From: 2-02-FULL-44-35 sp964629505
Lineage (GTDB): Bacteria > Patescibacteriota > Minisyncoccia > Phycocordibacterales > DSPV01
NCBI GenBank assembly: GCA_964629505.1
Contig: CAZVQR010000005.1
Location: forward strand, 1-20,982
Direction of reading: 5' to 3'
DNA length: 20,982 nt
Shown: piece after piece, positions 13,209 to 19,330 of the stretch
Position numbering within the stretch: position 1 is the stretch's first letter
Layout of the letters: each line of letters begins with the position of its first letter
Position numbers and translations under genes: made by a program
Notes under the pieces: model-generated
What the model saw: only the letters and a program-made list of their open reading frames with translations
The model's database searches: none
Told to the model about the DNA's origin: nothing

Positions 13209-13259
13209 GGGCAAGAAAAACCCCCCGATGTTGCCATCGGGGGTGTTTTGCGAAAAACT
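13209..13259 (-). terminator. 3' cassette B: terminator of SPFH copy 2
   Basis: Minus strand: tag AAAGTTTTTCGCAAAACAC, stem CCCCCGATG / CATCGGGGG with a GCAA tetraloop, then TTTTTCTTGCCC. Confidence 0.9.
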
Positions 13260-14180
13260 TTAACTATTGCCGTCGCCGAGCAAGTTGCCGCCCAAAATGA
13301 GCGGTGATTTGTGGTCGGACTGGATGACGAGTTGTTGCCGTTTCATCTTGCCGCGTTCGTTGGCGAAGATAATCGCCGCTTCGGAAGCGGAAAGGCCAGT
13401 TTCCTCGGCAATCTTCTTGATGCTTTCAATAATGAGGTCTCGTTCCACTCGTTCCGCCACCCGTTCTTCAGTTTCAATTCGCAATTTCTCGTAGGCCTCC
13501 AGTACTCGCGGATTGGTTGGTAAAATATCTTTCACATAGACATCAACGATTTCAACGCCGAAGCGTCTGGTGAGTTTTTGCAATGCCAACACCACTCGTT
13601 CCGACAATTCTTCTTTGCTGCGGACAAAAACAAAATCGTCCACACCTTGTTCCACCGCTTGTTCGCGCAGAGCATCTATCGCCGCGTCGTGAAGACCGCT
13701 AACCGCCGTGTTTTCGCCAACGGAAAGCAGTTTGTAGGGATTGACGACACGCCATTGGACAGTCGCGGTGGTGGACAGTCGCACATTATTCATTGACAAA
13801 AAAGTGAAGCTACCGCCGCCTTGCAGGGGCAGTGAGCGTTCGCGGACATCAATGGCTTCGGTGTCCATCAACGGCCGCGGCAGAATCCAGCTCCAACCTT
13901 CGTCAAGGACGAATGAATCAATCCGCTTGCCGAGAAAAATCGGCACGCCGCGATGAGCGATTTCAATTTTCGTCAGACCGCCGATGCCAACTTGCCCGAC
14001 GATGATGGCGACGATGCCGGCTCGGATGAACCAACTCAAATCTGTTATCAATGAGGCAACAATGACGACTACCAAAGTCGATATTGCCGTTGTAAGCAGA
14101 ATGCCGACAATGATGCTGACGATGGGTGATTGAACGGAAACCACTGTTTGTTTGGGTTCTTCTTTCGTTTCGGTTTTCAT
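13260..14180 (-). CDS. SPFH/Band 7 (stomatin-like) membrane scaffold protein, copy 2
   Basis: 306 residues, same domains as copy 1: two N-terminal TM segments (19-46, 51-68), then the SPFH domain and C-terminal helices. It differs by T5, V13, L263 and an extra terminal Ser. The ends of the gene differ from copy 1 at about one base in ten, mostly silent, while 13441-14141 matches copy 1 base for base over 701 bp by eye. That pattern points to gene conversion rather than a fresh duplication. The promoter TTGACT-N17-CAATAT (14213-14241) is equivalent to that of copy 1. Upstream lies a 13-bp inverted repeat at 14246-14289. Terminator B follows. Confidence 0.9.
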   Translation of the reverse strand: MKTETKEEPKQTVVSVQSPIVSIIVGILLTTAISTLVVVIVASLITDLSWFIRAGIVAIIVGQVGIGGLTKIEIAHRGVPIFLGKRIDSFVLDEGWSWILPRPLMDTEAIDVRERSLPLQGGGSFTFLSMNNVRLSTTATVQWRVVNPYKLLSVGENTAVSGLHDAAIDALREQAVEQGVDDFVFVRSKEELSERVVLALQKLTRRFGVEIVDVYVKDILPTNPRVLEAYEKLRIETEERVAERVERDLIIESIKKIAEETGLSASEAAIIFANERGKMKRQQLVIQSDHKSPLILGGNLLGDGNS

Positions 14181-14212
14181 AGGTTATGATTTTCGGAATT
14201 TTTTCTAAACCC

Positions 14213-14241
14213 ATATTGCCGCATTTCCTTCAAAAAGTCAA
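14213..14241 (-). promoter_or_regulatory. Promoter of SPFH copy 2
   Basis: Minus strand TTGACT (14241-14236), 17-nt spacer, CAATAT (14218-14213), leader about 26 nt. Confidence 0.55.
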
Positions 14242-14245
14242 AACA

Positions 14246-14289
14246 CCCACACACTTATTATTCACTATAGGAAATTATAAGTGTATGGG
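14246..14289. repeat. 13-bp inverted repeat upstream of SPFH copy 2
   Basis: CCCACACACTTAT / ATAAGTGTATGGG (one mismatch, 18-nt spacer). A TATAAT on the minus strand (14279-14274) overlaps the right arm. It is absent upstream of copy 1. Confidence 0.6.
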
Positions 14290-14310
14290 GGAATTTAGGA
14301 AAAATTAACT

Positions 14311-14366
14311 GGGCAAAAAGAAAACGGGGCGCTCACGCGTTGCCCGTTTTGTGTGATGCGAAGAAC
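14311..14366 (-). terminator. 3' cassette C: terminator of the 154-residue protein gene
   Basis: Minus strand: tag AAGTTCTTCGCATCACACA, then stem AAAACGGG / CCCGTTTT with a large GC-rich loop, tail CTTTTTGCCC. Confidence 0.75.
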
Positions 14367-14831
14367 TTATTTATACACCAGCGCGTCGTAGTAGTAGATT
14401 ATTACGACCACTGGTTTGTTGGTTGCGGACTTAAAGCTAAATCGTTCGCAACTGTCGCCAAAAGCACCAACCTGATTTTTTTGATCAATTACTTTCAGCG
14501 AACCGTCAGGATTCATTAGTGGTCTACCGTCTGCTGTCCCGTAGACTACTCCACCCTCAAAGTTGAAGAATGCTCCTTTACCAAATGGAAGCGATTTTGT
14601 CTCACTCCATTTGTCTACCCAAGCAATGACAGACTCCTTTTTCTCAATGACCGGTGGCCAGTTTCTGGTTGGGTTTGTTGTTCTTGTCGCCGATGGTTTT
14701 TTCTGTGCTGTCATCGGAGGAATCATCTTTCGACCTGCTGATATCGCCGAGACCAAAATCCCGATGGCGATGAGGATAATACCAATCCATGTTTTCCGCC
14801 GCACCCAATTCATCGGCGTGTAAGCTTTCAT
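14367..14831 (-). CDS. Membrane-anchored protein, paralogue A, unknown function
   Basis: 154 residues. Residues 1-31 hold a basic N-terminus and one TM (MKAYTPMNWVRRKTWIGIIL, then IAIGILVSAIS), identical but for one residue to paralogue B next to it. The middle is variable (basic, Thr/Pro-rich, then PFGKGAFFNFEGG). The C-terminus, GAFGDSCERFSFKSATNKPVVVIIYYYD, aligns loosely with paralogue B. Topology suggests a signal anchor with an extracytoplasmic domain. A Shine-Dalgarno (AAAAGGA) is 5 nt before the ATG, and promoter D is upstream. No known domain recognised. It belongs to the SPFH island. Confidence 0.75.
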   Translation of the reverse strand: MKAYTPMNWVRRKTWIGIILIAIGILVSAISAGRKMIPPMTAQKKPSATRTTNPTRNWPPVIEKKESVIAWVDKWSETKSLPFGKGAFFNFEGGVVYGTADGRPLMNPDGSLKVIDQKNQVGAFGDSCERFSFKSATNKPVVVIIYYYDALVYK

Positions 14832-14878
14832 ATTTTCCTTTTGGTTGAAGTTTGTTTTTTCACGACAATTCTGTCAAG

Positions 14879-14907
14879 ATGATGCCACATTTTTGATAAT
14901 CGGGCAA
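14879..14907 (-). promoter_or_regulatory. Promoter of paralogue A, -35 overlapping the preceding terminator tail
   Basis: Minus strand TTGCCC (14907-14902, the end of terminator D's tail), 17-nt spacer, CATCAT (14884-14879), then CTTGACAGAATTGTC. The leader of about 50 nt carries the Shine-Dalgarno. Confidence 0.5.
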
Positions 14908-14959
14908 GAAAAAACCCAGCACTTTCTGAAAGCACTGGGCTGTGTTTGCGAAGAACTTG
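14902..14959 (-). terminator. 3' cassette D: terminator of paralogue B
   Basis: Minus strand: tag AAGTTCTTCGCAAACACA, stem CCCAG...CTGGG with inner CTTT/AAAG, tail TTTTTTCTTGCCC. The two arms are 14935-14939 and 14915-14919. Confidence 0.8.
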
Positions 14960-15412
14960 TTAGTGTTGGTGATCGCGTAAATGAACTACCACGATCACAT
15001 TGTTTGGTTCGGCGGACTGAAATGCCAGCGACCGACAATCGTCTCCGAACGGAATGCCAGTATCTCCTGGTTTAAGAATCAAATGTTTTTCATTCCACAG
15101 AAACGGCTTGCCGTTTTTGAAACAAAAGACATTGCCTTTCGTGTCAATCCAGCCGTCTTTCCCGAAAGGAATAAAAATCGGATTGCTAACTTTGTCTGGT
15201 GTGGCTATTACGACAGGTGATTTTGGCTCGTATCCTTCTTGTTTGACTATTGTCTTTACCATTGTCGTGGTGGTGATTTTTGTTTTTTCTTTACGAACAG
15301 CTCGCATGCTGTTGCATGATGATATTGCTGAGACCAAAACCCCGATGGCGATTAGGATGATACCAATCCATGTTTTTCGTCTGACCCAATTCATCGGCGT
15401 GTAGGCTTTCAT
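14960..15412 (-). CDS. Membrane-anchored protein, paralogue B, unknown function
   Basis: 150 residues. The first 31 residues repeat those of paralogue A with one to two changes (anchor TM, then SAISSC). After that the sequence diverges: KEKTKITTTTMVKTIVKQEGYEPKSPVVIATPDKVSNPIF, PFGKDGWIDTKGNVFCFKNGKPFLWNEKH, and a C-terminus GIPFGDDCRSLAFQSAEPNNVIVVVHLRD that keeps the shape of paralogue A (FGD-C, then hydrophobic strand). The gene has its own promoter with the -35 in terminator E's tail, a Shine-Dalgarno (GAAAGG), and terminator D. Function unknown; probably extracytoplasmic, anchored at the N-terminus. Confidence 0.75.
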   Translation of the reverse strand: MKAYTPMNWVRRKTWIGIILIAIGVLVSAISSCNSMRAVRKEKTKITTTTMVKTIVKQEGYEPKSPVVIATPDKVSNPIFIPFGKDGWIDTKGNVFCFKNGKPFLWNEKHLILKPGDTGIPFGDDCRSLAFQSAEPNNVIVVVHLRDHQH

Positions 15413-15467
15413 TCGTTTACCTTTCGGTTAAAGTTTGTTTTGTTTTTTCCGCGACAATTCTGCCAAG

Positions 15468-15496
15468 ATACTGCCACATTTTTGATAATCGGGCAA
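15468..15496 (-). promoter_or_regulatory. Promoter of paralogue B, -35 overlapping the preceding terminator tail
   Basis: Minus strand TTGCCC (15496-15491), 17-nt spacer, CAGTAT (15473-15468), then CTTGGCAGAATTGTC, near-identical to the equivalent region of paralogue A. Confidence 0.5.
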
Positions 15497-15555
15497 GAAA
15501 AAACCCCTCCGATGGATATCGGAGGGATTGTGTTTGCGACTTTATCGCGAAGAAC
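15491..15555 (-). terminator. 3' cassette E: terminator of the four-TM protein gene
   Basis: Minus strand: GTTCTTCGCG then a second GTCGCAAACACA tag, stem CCCTCCGAT / ATCGGAGGG (9 bp, 4-nt loop), tail TTTTTTCTTGCCC. Confidence 0.85.
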
Positions 15556-16362
15556 TTAGTCGATGGCTCGGAGCTGGATGTCGTATGATTCCCCGGTTTT
15601 TGTGGTTTTGCTTCCTTTAAATCTCGTCGGTATCCCTCTGTCAAATTGCACTGGTTCTAGATACCACTGCCCGCTATTTGAAGGATTGACTTGAGACCAT
15701 GCTCCTTCCCAAACTAACTTGGAACCACTTTTGACAGCTGTTCCATGATAAGGACTTTCTGTCCCGTTCAGCAAGATAGTTTTGAAATCAAACCGCATCT
15801 CGTCAAAGTAGACGATTTTTGCAGGTTTGGTTTCTCCTCTAATATTTGGGTTTAATCCAGTTACCCACGGCGGCTTCCTGTATTCATATTCCCACTTTCT
15901 CTCAATCACTGACTTGGGAATGGAGATTGCAACTGTTCTTGTGTTCACCGGAGACACCCTTTTCCCCGCCGACACCATTGAAACTACTAGACAGATAAGT
16001 GTCAGAAGTAATGCTATCCATCCGGCTACCTGTGGCTTGGCGTATTTTAACAGAATTACGCTAACAACGAATCCCAATTGAATGAACCAAAATCCATTTG
16101 TCTCCAGCCAGTGTCCGAAGAATTCCGGAAAGCACTGCCAAATGAGAATCAAACAAAACGCTTGCCCTCCGATGGCGAAAAGCCAACCGAGATTTCCGGT
16201 GATGTTTTTGAACCATTGCCAAGGTTTTTCACCGCCGATTTTTGGTAGCTTTACACCTTCACCTTCACCTTTCTTGCGAAGAGCAAAAGCGGCGATTGCA
16301 CTTCCCACGCTTACTACCACAAGAAACACAACAACAACCAACAGAGAGGTGTTTAAGTTCAT
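15556..16362 (-). CDS. Four-TM membrane protein with C-terminal extracytoplasmic domain, unknown function
   Basis: 268 residues. TM1 at about 7-29, a polar basic loop (RKKGEGEGVKLPKIGGEKPWQWF), TM2 about 57-80, TM3 about 88-106, TM4 about 110-132, then about 135 residues outside the membrane rich in Trp, Tyr and Lys (ERKWEYEYRKPPWVTG, WEGAWSQVNPSNSGQWYLEP). I do not recognise the family. Its ATG overlaps the stop of the large SPFH-like gene by 4 bp, so the two are translationally coupled and presumably function together. Terminator E follows. Confidence 0.75.
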   Translation of the reverse strand: MNLNTSLLVVVVFLVVVSVGSAIAAFALRKKGEGEGVKLPKIGGEKPWQWFKNITGNLGWLFAIGGQAFCLILIWQCFPEFFGHWLETNGFWFIQLGFVVSVILLKYAKPQVAGWIALLLTLICLVVSMVSAGKRVSPVNTRTVAISIPKSVIERKWEYEYRKPPWVTGLNPNIRGETKPAKIVYFDEMRFDFKTILLNGTESPYHGTAVKSGSKLVWEGAWSQVNPSNSGQWYLEPVQFDRGIPTRFKGSKTTKTGESYDIQLRAID

Positions 16363-17762
16363 ACGCTACCTTTCTTTTGGTCGTCTTTTTTCTCTGGTGT
16401 TGGAGGATTGCTTCCTGTTACTCCCGTAGCAACATTGAGAAACACTTTATCTTGCCCGGGAGCGTAAACACCTCGGAGTTGCCCGAGTTGTTCAGAAACA
16501 TACATTTCCTTACCACCCGTTATCGCTGCTATGTCCTTCAGCCCTTCCGCTTTGCCCTTGAGGGGAGCAGCGGCTTCGGCTTGCTGACCTTCGGCAAGAA
16601 CCACAAGCCTTTTGGACTCCTTGTCTGCCATGCGAAGTTTTTGCTCCGCATTGAAGATTTCATTGATACTCTTCTGCAGTTCCTTATCTTTGAGGTCCAT
16701 GTTGACGAGTGAGATTTTTAGGATTCTCTGCCCGTAATCTAGGATTGCACTGGTTTGGGTAACCAAACCACCAATTTTCCGGCGGTTGCCATTTTTGACA
16801 CCGTTCACCTCTTCACGGATTCGGTTGAGTTCCTTTTCAACCTCTTCTTTTTCTTTGATAAGGGTGTCATAGTCAATCTGACCGACCCATTTTCTCACTG
16901 CGGCGCGAGTTTCCTTTGAAATCGCGCTTAACCAATCTCCAGCGGATGAGAGTCCGGCTGTCCGGAATAATGTCTTCTGGGGATTTGTGGTCTCGGTTTC
17001 TATTATGAACTCCAAACTAAGTTGGATTCGCTCCAGCTTTTTCGTTTGGCCTTTTCCTTTACCGAATGACCCGGCGCCTGTTTCGGCGTCATCAACAACA
17101 ATGCCGTAGGTAGGGTAGCGAAAGTATAGGGAATCAACAACCTCTTCGCGAGGGTGCATCCCCACTTCCATTGACGCTTCATCATTCTTACCCTTCTGTT
17201 GGGCGTATTTAATCCACCGGAAGTTGTATGTGAAAACGCGATAAGGTGGAAAACCTACCCACACGACACCGAATGCATTCTCAAACCAATTTGCGGGATA
17301 CTTGTTCGCTTCCTCGACATTATCCTCGAAGTCCTTTTTAAGTTTGGTGTTTTCCTCATCAATCCATTTATTACCATCAGCGTCTGTTGTCATTATCACA
17401 CCGAGCTTCTGGTCTTTGAAGTTGGAATCATAATAGGGATTATTTTTCCCATTCTTTTTTTTGTTTTCCAGCTTCAATCGAGCAAACTCGATTAGGTGTT
17501 TGCGGAAGTTTTCAAGATCTACTACTGGTTCTATCGATCCCTTGAAAATATCGAAATCCACCGGGTCAATGATGTAATTCTCAACTGCCATCACATAACG
17601 GACACACTTGTCGCCGCGCATAATGGCTTTGATTTCGCCTTCAGTCCGAAGAGTGAAAACGATGTTCTTTTTCGCCATCTCGGTGAAGAGCCAGCGAAGA
17701 AGGTAGTAGGAAACCACCGCTAGAACAGCGATGATAATCAGGAGTATAATTATCGGTATCAT
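16359..17762 (-). CDS. Large SPFH/Band 7-like membrane protein with coiled coil
   Basis: 467 residues. One N-terminal TM (2-24), then a long region resembling an enlarged SPFH domain: FGVVWVGFPPYRVFTYNFRWIKYAQ, DSLYFRYPTYGIVVDDAET, ERIQLSLEFIIETETTNPQKTLFRTAGLSSAG. A coiled coil follows (LIKEKEEVEKELNRIREEVNGV) and an Ala/Gln-rich flotillin-like helix (EAAAPLKGKAEGLKDIAAITGG), ending in a polar, Pro/Lys-rich tail. The order TM, SPFH-like, coiled coil matches flotillin-type scaffolds, although the core is divergent. It starts the four-gene-long minus cluster with a good promoter (17842-17869), and its stop overlaps the start of the four-TM gene. Confidence 0.75.
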   Translation of the reverse strand: MIPIIILLIIIAVLAVVSYYLLRWLFTEMAKKNIVFTLRTEGEIKAIMRGDKCVRYVMAVENYIIDPVDFDIFKGSIEPVVDLENFRKHLIEFARLKLENKKKNGKNNPYYDSNFKDQKLGVIMTTDADGNKWIDEENTKLKKDFEDNVEEANKYPANWFENAFGVVWVGFPPYRVFTYNFRWIKYAQQKGKNDEASMEVGMHPREEVVDSLYFRYPTYGIVVDDAETGAGSFGKGKGQTKKLERIQLSLEFIIETETTNPQKTLFRTAGLSSAGDWLSAISKETRAAVRKWVGQIDYDTLIKEKEEVEKELNRIREEVNGVKNGNRRKIGGLVTQTSAILDYGQRILKISLVNMDLKDKELQKSINEIFNAEQKLRMADKESKRLVVLAEGQQAEAAAPLKGKAEGLKDIAAITGGKEMYVSEQLGQLRGVYAPGQDKVFLNVATGVTGSNPPTPEKKDDQKKGSV

Positions 17763-17841
17763 ATTTGTCTTTCTGTTTGTCTGTCGTTTCTGTTGTTATT
17801 CAATTGTCAACACCGCGAAGCGGGGACAAAATCTAACCAAG

Positions 17842-17878
17842 ATACTAGCATAAGTTGGGATTTTGTCAATGCTAGCAT
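17842..17878 (-). promoter_or_regulatory. Promoter and paired operator-like sites of the large SPFH-like gene
   Basis: Minus strand TTGACA (17869-17864), 16-nt spacer, TAGTAT (17847-17842) with extended -10 TGC. Direct palindrome-like sites ATGCTAGCAT (17869-17878) and ATGCTAGTAT (17842-17851, the latter over the -10) lie 27 bp apart, a spacing close to multiples of the helix turn. The leader is long (about 75 nt) and has a small CCGC-GAA-GCGG hairpin at 17813-17823. Confidence 0.6.
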
Positions 17879-17891
17879 CTAAATCCAGTGA

Positions 17892-17900
17892 TGGTAAAAT
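17892..17900 (+). promoter_or_regulatory. Extended -10 of the pilin-like gene at 17907
   Basis: TGGTAAAAT followed by 6 nt and ATG; same 9-mer as at the prsW-like gene. Confidence 0.5.
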
Positions 17901-17906
17901 GTCCGT

Positions 17907-18296
17907 ATGAAATTTTTGAAAAGAAAAATAGTGATTTTGTTCTTTGTGTTATCTATTGTGATAACTCCATTTTTTTCTTTTGCCGACGAAGAAATCACCG
18001 CCACCCTTGAAAACCCCTTGTCGGCCACTTCGCTGTTTTGCTTTTTGAAAGATATTTTGGACGTGCTTTTGACTATCGGCGTAATCATCGCCGTTTTGTT
18101 TATGGTCTACGCCGGCTTTATGTATGTGACGGCGCGCGGCGATACCGCCAAACTCTCCACTGCCCACAAGGCCTTCCTCGGCGCCGTCATCGGCACCGCC
18201 ATCATTATGGGGGTGTGGGTGATTGCCAACGCCATTGTTGGTACCATCAATGCCATTCGTCCCGGTACCGCCGAAATCAAATTAGATTGCCCGTAG
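17907..18296 (+). CDS. VirB2/TrbC-like small pilin-type membrane protein
   Basis: 129 residues. Signal peptide-like MKFLKRKIVILFFVLSIVITPFFSFA, a short exterior part (DEEITATLENPLSATSL), first TM with LLTIGVIIAVLFMVYAGFMYVTARGDTAKLSTAHKAF, second TM GAVIGTAIIMGVWVIANAIVGTINAI, and a short tail. It shows the RGD/SGD-type loop and the paired TM seen in the 10948, 19331 and 19918 proteins. Such proteins are pilus subunits or core membrane components of type IV secretion systems. The start lies 6 nt after an extended -10, so the mRNA is probably leaderless. It diverges from the large SPFH-like gene. Confidence 0.8.
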   Translation: MKFLKRKIVILFFVLSIVITPFFSFADEEITATLENPLSATSLFCFLKDILDVLLTIGVIIAVLFMVYAGFMYVTARGDTAKLSTAHKAFLGAVIGTAIIMGVWVIANAIVGTINAIRPGTAEIKLDCP

Positions 18297-18325
18297 TTTT
18301 TTGTTTTTTCCACGGATGGAGGGTG

Positions 18326-18334
18326 TGATATAAT
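18326..18334 (+). promoter_or_regulatory. Extended -10 of the 69-residue protein gene
   Basis: TGATATAAT followed by 7 nt and ATG at 18342. Confidence 0.55.
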
Positions 18335-18341
18335 ACGAATT

Positions 18342-18551
18342 ATGAACTTCTTGGATAGTCAACTGGGGTCAATTTCAAAATATCTTTTGGATATTTCCAA
18401 AATTATCTTTGCTTCGGCAGTAATCGGTTTTTTCTTTCCTAACGCTTCGAGCGCGATTCCAGTTTCTTCTTTTTTGTTCGGCGCTTTGGCAGCTCTCGGT
18501 ACTTTATATCTAGGTTTAATAGTTTTAAGATTTAAAGTAAAAAATATATGA
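18342..18551 (+). CDS. Small two-TM protein, unknown function
   Basis: 69 residues: a short polar N-terminus (MNFLDSQLGSISKYLLDISK) then two hydrophobic stretches (IIFASAVIGFFFPNASSAI, FLFGALAALGTLYLGLIVL) and a basic end. I do not recognise a family. It begins 46 bp after the pilin-like gene with its own leaderless promoter, and its stop codon overlaps the ATG of the 29-residue ORF (ATGA), which suggests coupling. Confidence 0.65.
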   Translation: MNFLDSQLGSISKYLLDISKIIFASAVIGFFFPNASSAIPVSSFLFGALAALGTLYLGLIVLRFKVKNI

Positions 18552-18637
18552 ATGGAATAATCATTGCTTACATTTTTGTGGGAATCTTTGTCACTGTCTT
18601 TTACATAATCATCGCAAGAGGACGCGCTATTAATTAA
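18548..18637 (+). CDS. 29-residue membrane microprotein
   Basis: Starts with the ATGA overlap on the preceding gene and encodes 29 residues, nearly all hydrophobic (IIIAYIFVGIFVTVFYIIIA) with a basic C-terminal end (RGRAIN): one TM helix, N-terminus probably outside. Not recognisable by family. The overlap is the main reason to think it is real; no Shine-Dalgarno is present. Confidence 0.55.
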   Translation: MNGIIIAYIFVGIFVTVFYIIIARGRAIN

Positions 18638-18655
18638 TAATTAGTTTATAAAACT

Positions 18656-18754
18656 ATGAGCAACACCTTACTTTACATTATTGCCAGTATTGTTATGGCG
18701 GTAATGTTCGGCGTTTTGATTTTCTATCACCCAAAATCCCAAGCTGACAACTAA
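18656..18754 (+). CDS. 32-residue membrane microprotein
   Basis: One TM (LLYIIASIVMAVMFGVLIFYH) followed by PKSQADN. It lies 18 bp after the previous microprotein and ends 1 bp before the MazF-like ATG, so it appears to belong to the same transcript. The same shape as the 29-residue ORF supports coding. No family recognised. Confidence 0.55.
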   Translation: MSNTLLYIIASIVMAVMFGVLIFYHPKSQADN

Positions 18755-18755
18755 A

Positions 18756-19175
18756 ATGAAATCGGTTGTCAAAGTTCAAAATCCGAAAAAAGATTTTTTA
18801 ATCTGGCATAAGAGGAAATCATATCTACACAATGATAAAAATCGCCCGTTTTTTCACGAACGGGAAGTTTGGTGGTGTTCGCTCGGCGCCAATGTCGGGT
18901 TTGAACAAGATGGCACCGGTCAGCGTTTTGATCGACCGGTGATAATTTTCAAAAAATTCAACAATGACATATTCTGGGCGATGCCACTTACTTCAAAATT
19001 AAAGAAAGGCAAGTATTACAGTAAAGTCCGCTTTGGCAATAACATTAAAAATACAGCGATACTTTCTCAAATTCGCCTTATTGACGCCAAGAGACTATTG
19101 GACAAAGTTGGAATAATATCCGCGAGTGATTATTCGGTAATCAAAAAAGCGATTATCTCTCTGGTTGAGAAATAA
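18756..19175 (+). CDS. MazF/PemK-like toxin (growth inhibitor) without visible antitoxin
   Basis: 139 residues. After a 35-residue basic N-terminus comes the PemK/MazF barrel: REVWWCSLGANVGFEQDGTGQRFDRPVIIFKKFN, FWAMPLTSKLKKGKYYSKVRFG, and SQIRLIDAKRLLDKVG, which match the family GEIWWV.LG.N.GSEQ....RPVVI and Q.R.ID..RL motifs. MazF toxins are mRNA interferases. The usual upstream antitoxin is missing; instead two tiny TM proteins precede it. A terminator overlaps its last codons. The toxin call is strong, its partner unknown; MazF-fold proteins without toxicity also exist. Confidence 0.82.
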   Translation: MKSVVKVQNPKKDFLIWHKRKSYLHNDKNRPFFHEREVWWCSLGANVGFEQDGTGQRFDRPVIIFKKFNNDIFWAMPLTSKLKKGKYYSKVRFGNNIKNTAILSQIRLIDAKRLLDKVGIISASDYSVIKKAIISLVEK

Positions 19176-19185
19176 TCGCCTTTTT
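19149..19185 (+). terminator. Terminator overlapping the end of the MazF-like gene
   Basis: GCGATTAT / ATAATCGC (8 bp) with inner CTC/GAG, then CTTTTT. The left arm lies in coding sequence. Confidence 0.75.
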
Positions 19186-19194
19186 GAATTATGT

Positions 19195-19210
19195 CCGCCT
19201 TGCGGCGGAA
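19195..19210. repeat. TCCGCC-TTGC-GGCGGA palindrome
   Basis: Perfect 6-bp stem in the gap between the MazF-like and the next pilin-like gene. A relative, TCCGCC-GAAGA-GGCGGA, lies at 20578-20594. Confidence 0.45.
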
Positions 19211-19310
19211 CGAGGCCGAAGCCGTTTGTGCCGACATCCTATCAGGTTGCGAAAGTTTGTCAAATTCTTTTTCCACAGGTGCGACGGGCGCGGGAAAAGA
19301 GGATATGAGG

Positions 19311-19316
19311 TATAAT
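19311..19316 (+). promoter_or_regulatory. -10 box upstream of the pilin-like gene at 19331
   Basis: TATAAT with no good -35 and 14 nt to ATG, so a leader of about 8 nt. Confidence 0.4.
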
Positions 19317-19330
19317 GTCGTTATAAAAAA

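Noticed and set aside
11515..14180. Composite transposon formed by the duplicated SPFH genes
   Set aside because: No transposase, no terminal inverted repeats and no target duplication seen; the repeats encode a scaffold protein.
13963..14214. 83-residue frame starting just upstream of SPFH copy 2
   Set aside because: Runs out of frame through the start of the SPFH gene, and its equivalent in copy 1 stops after 14 codons.
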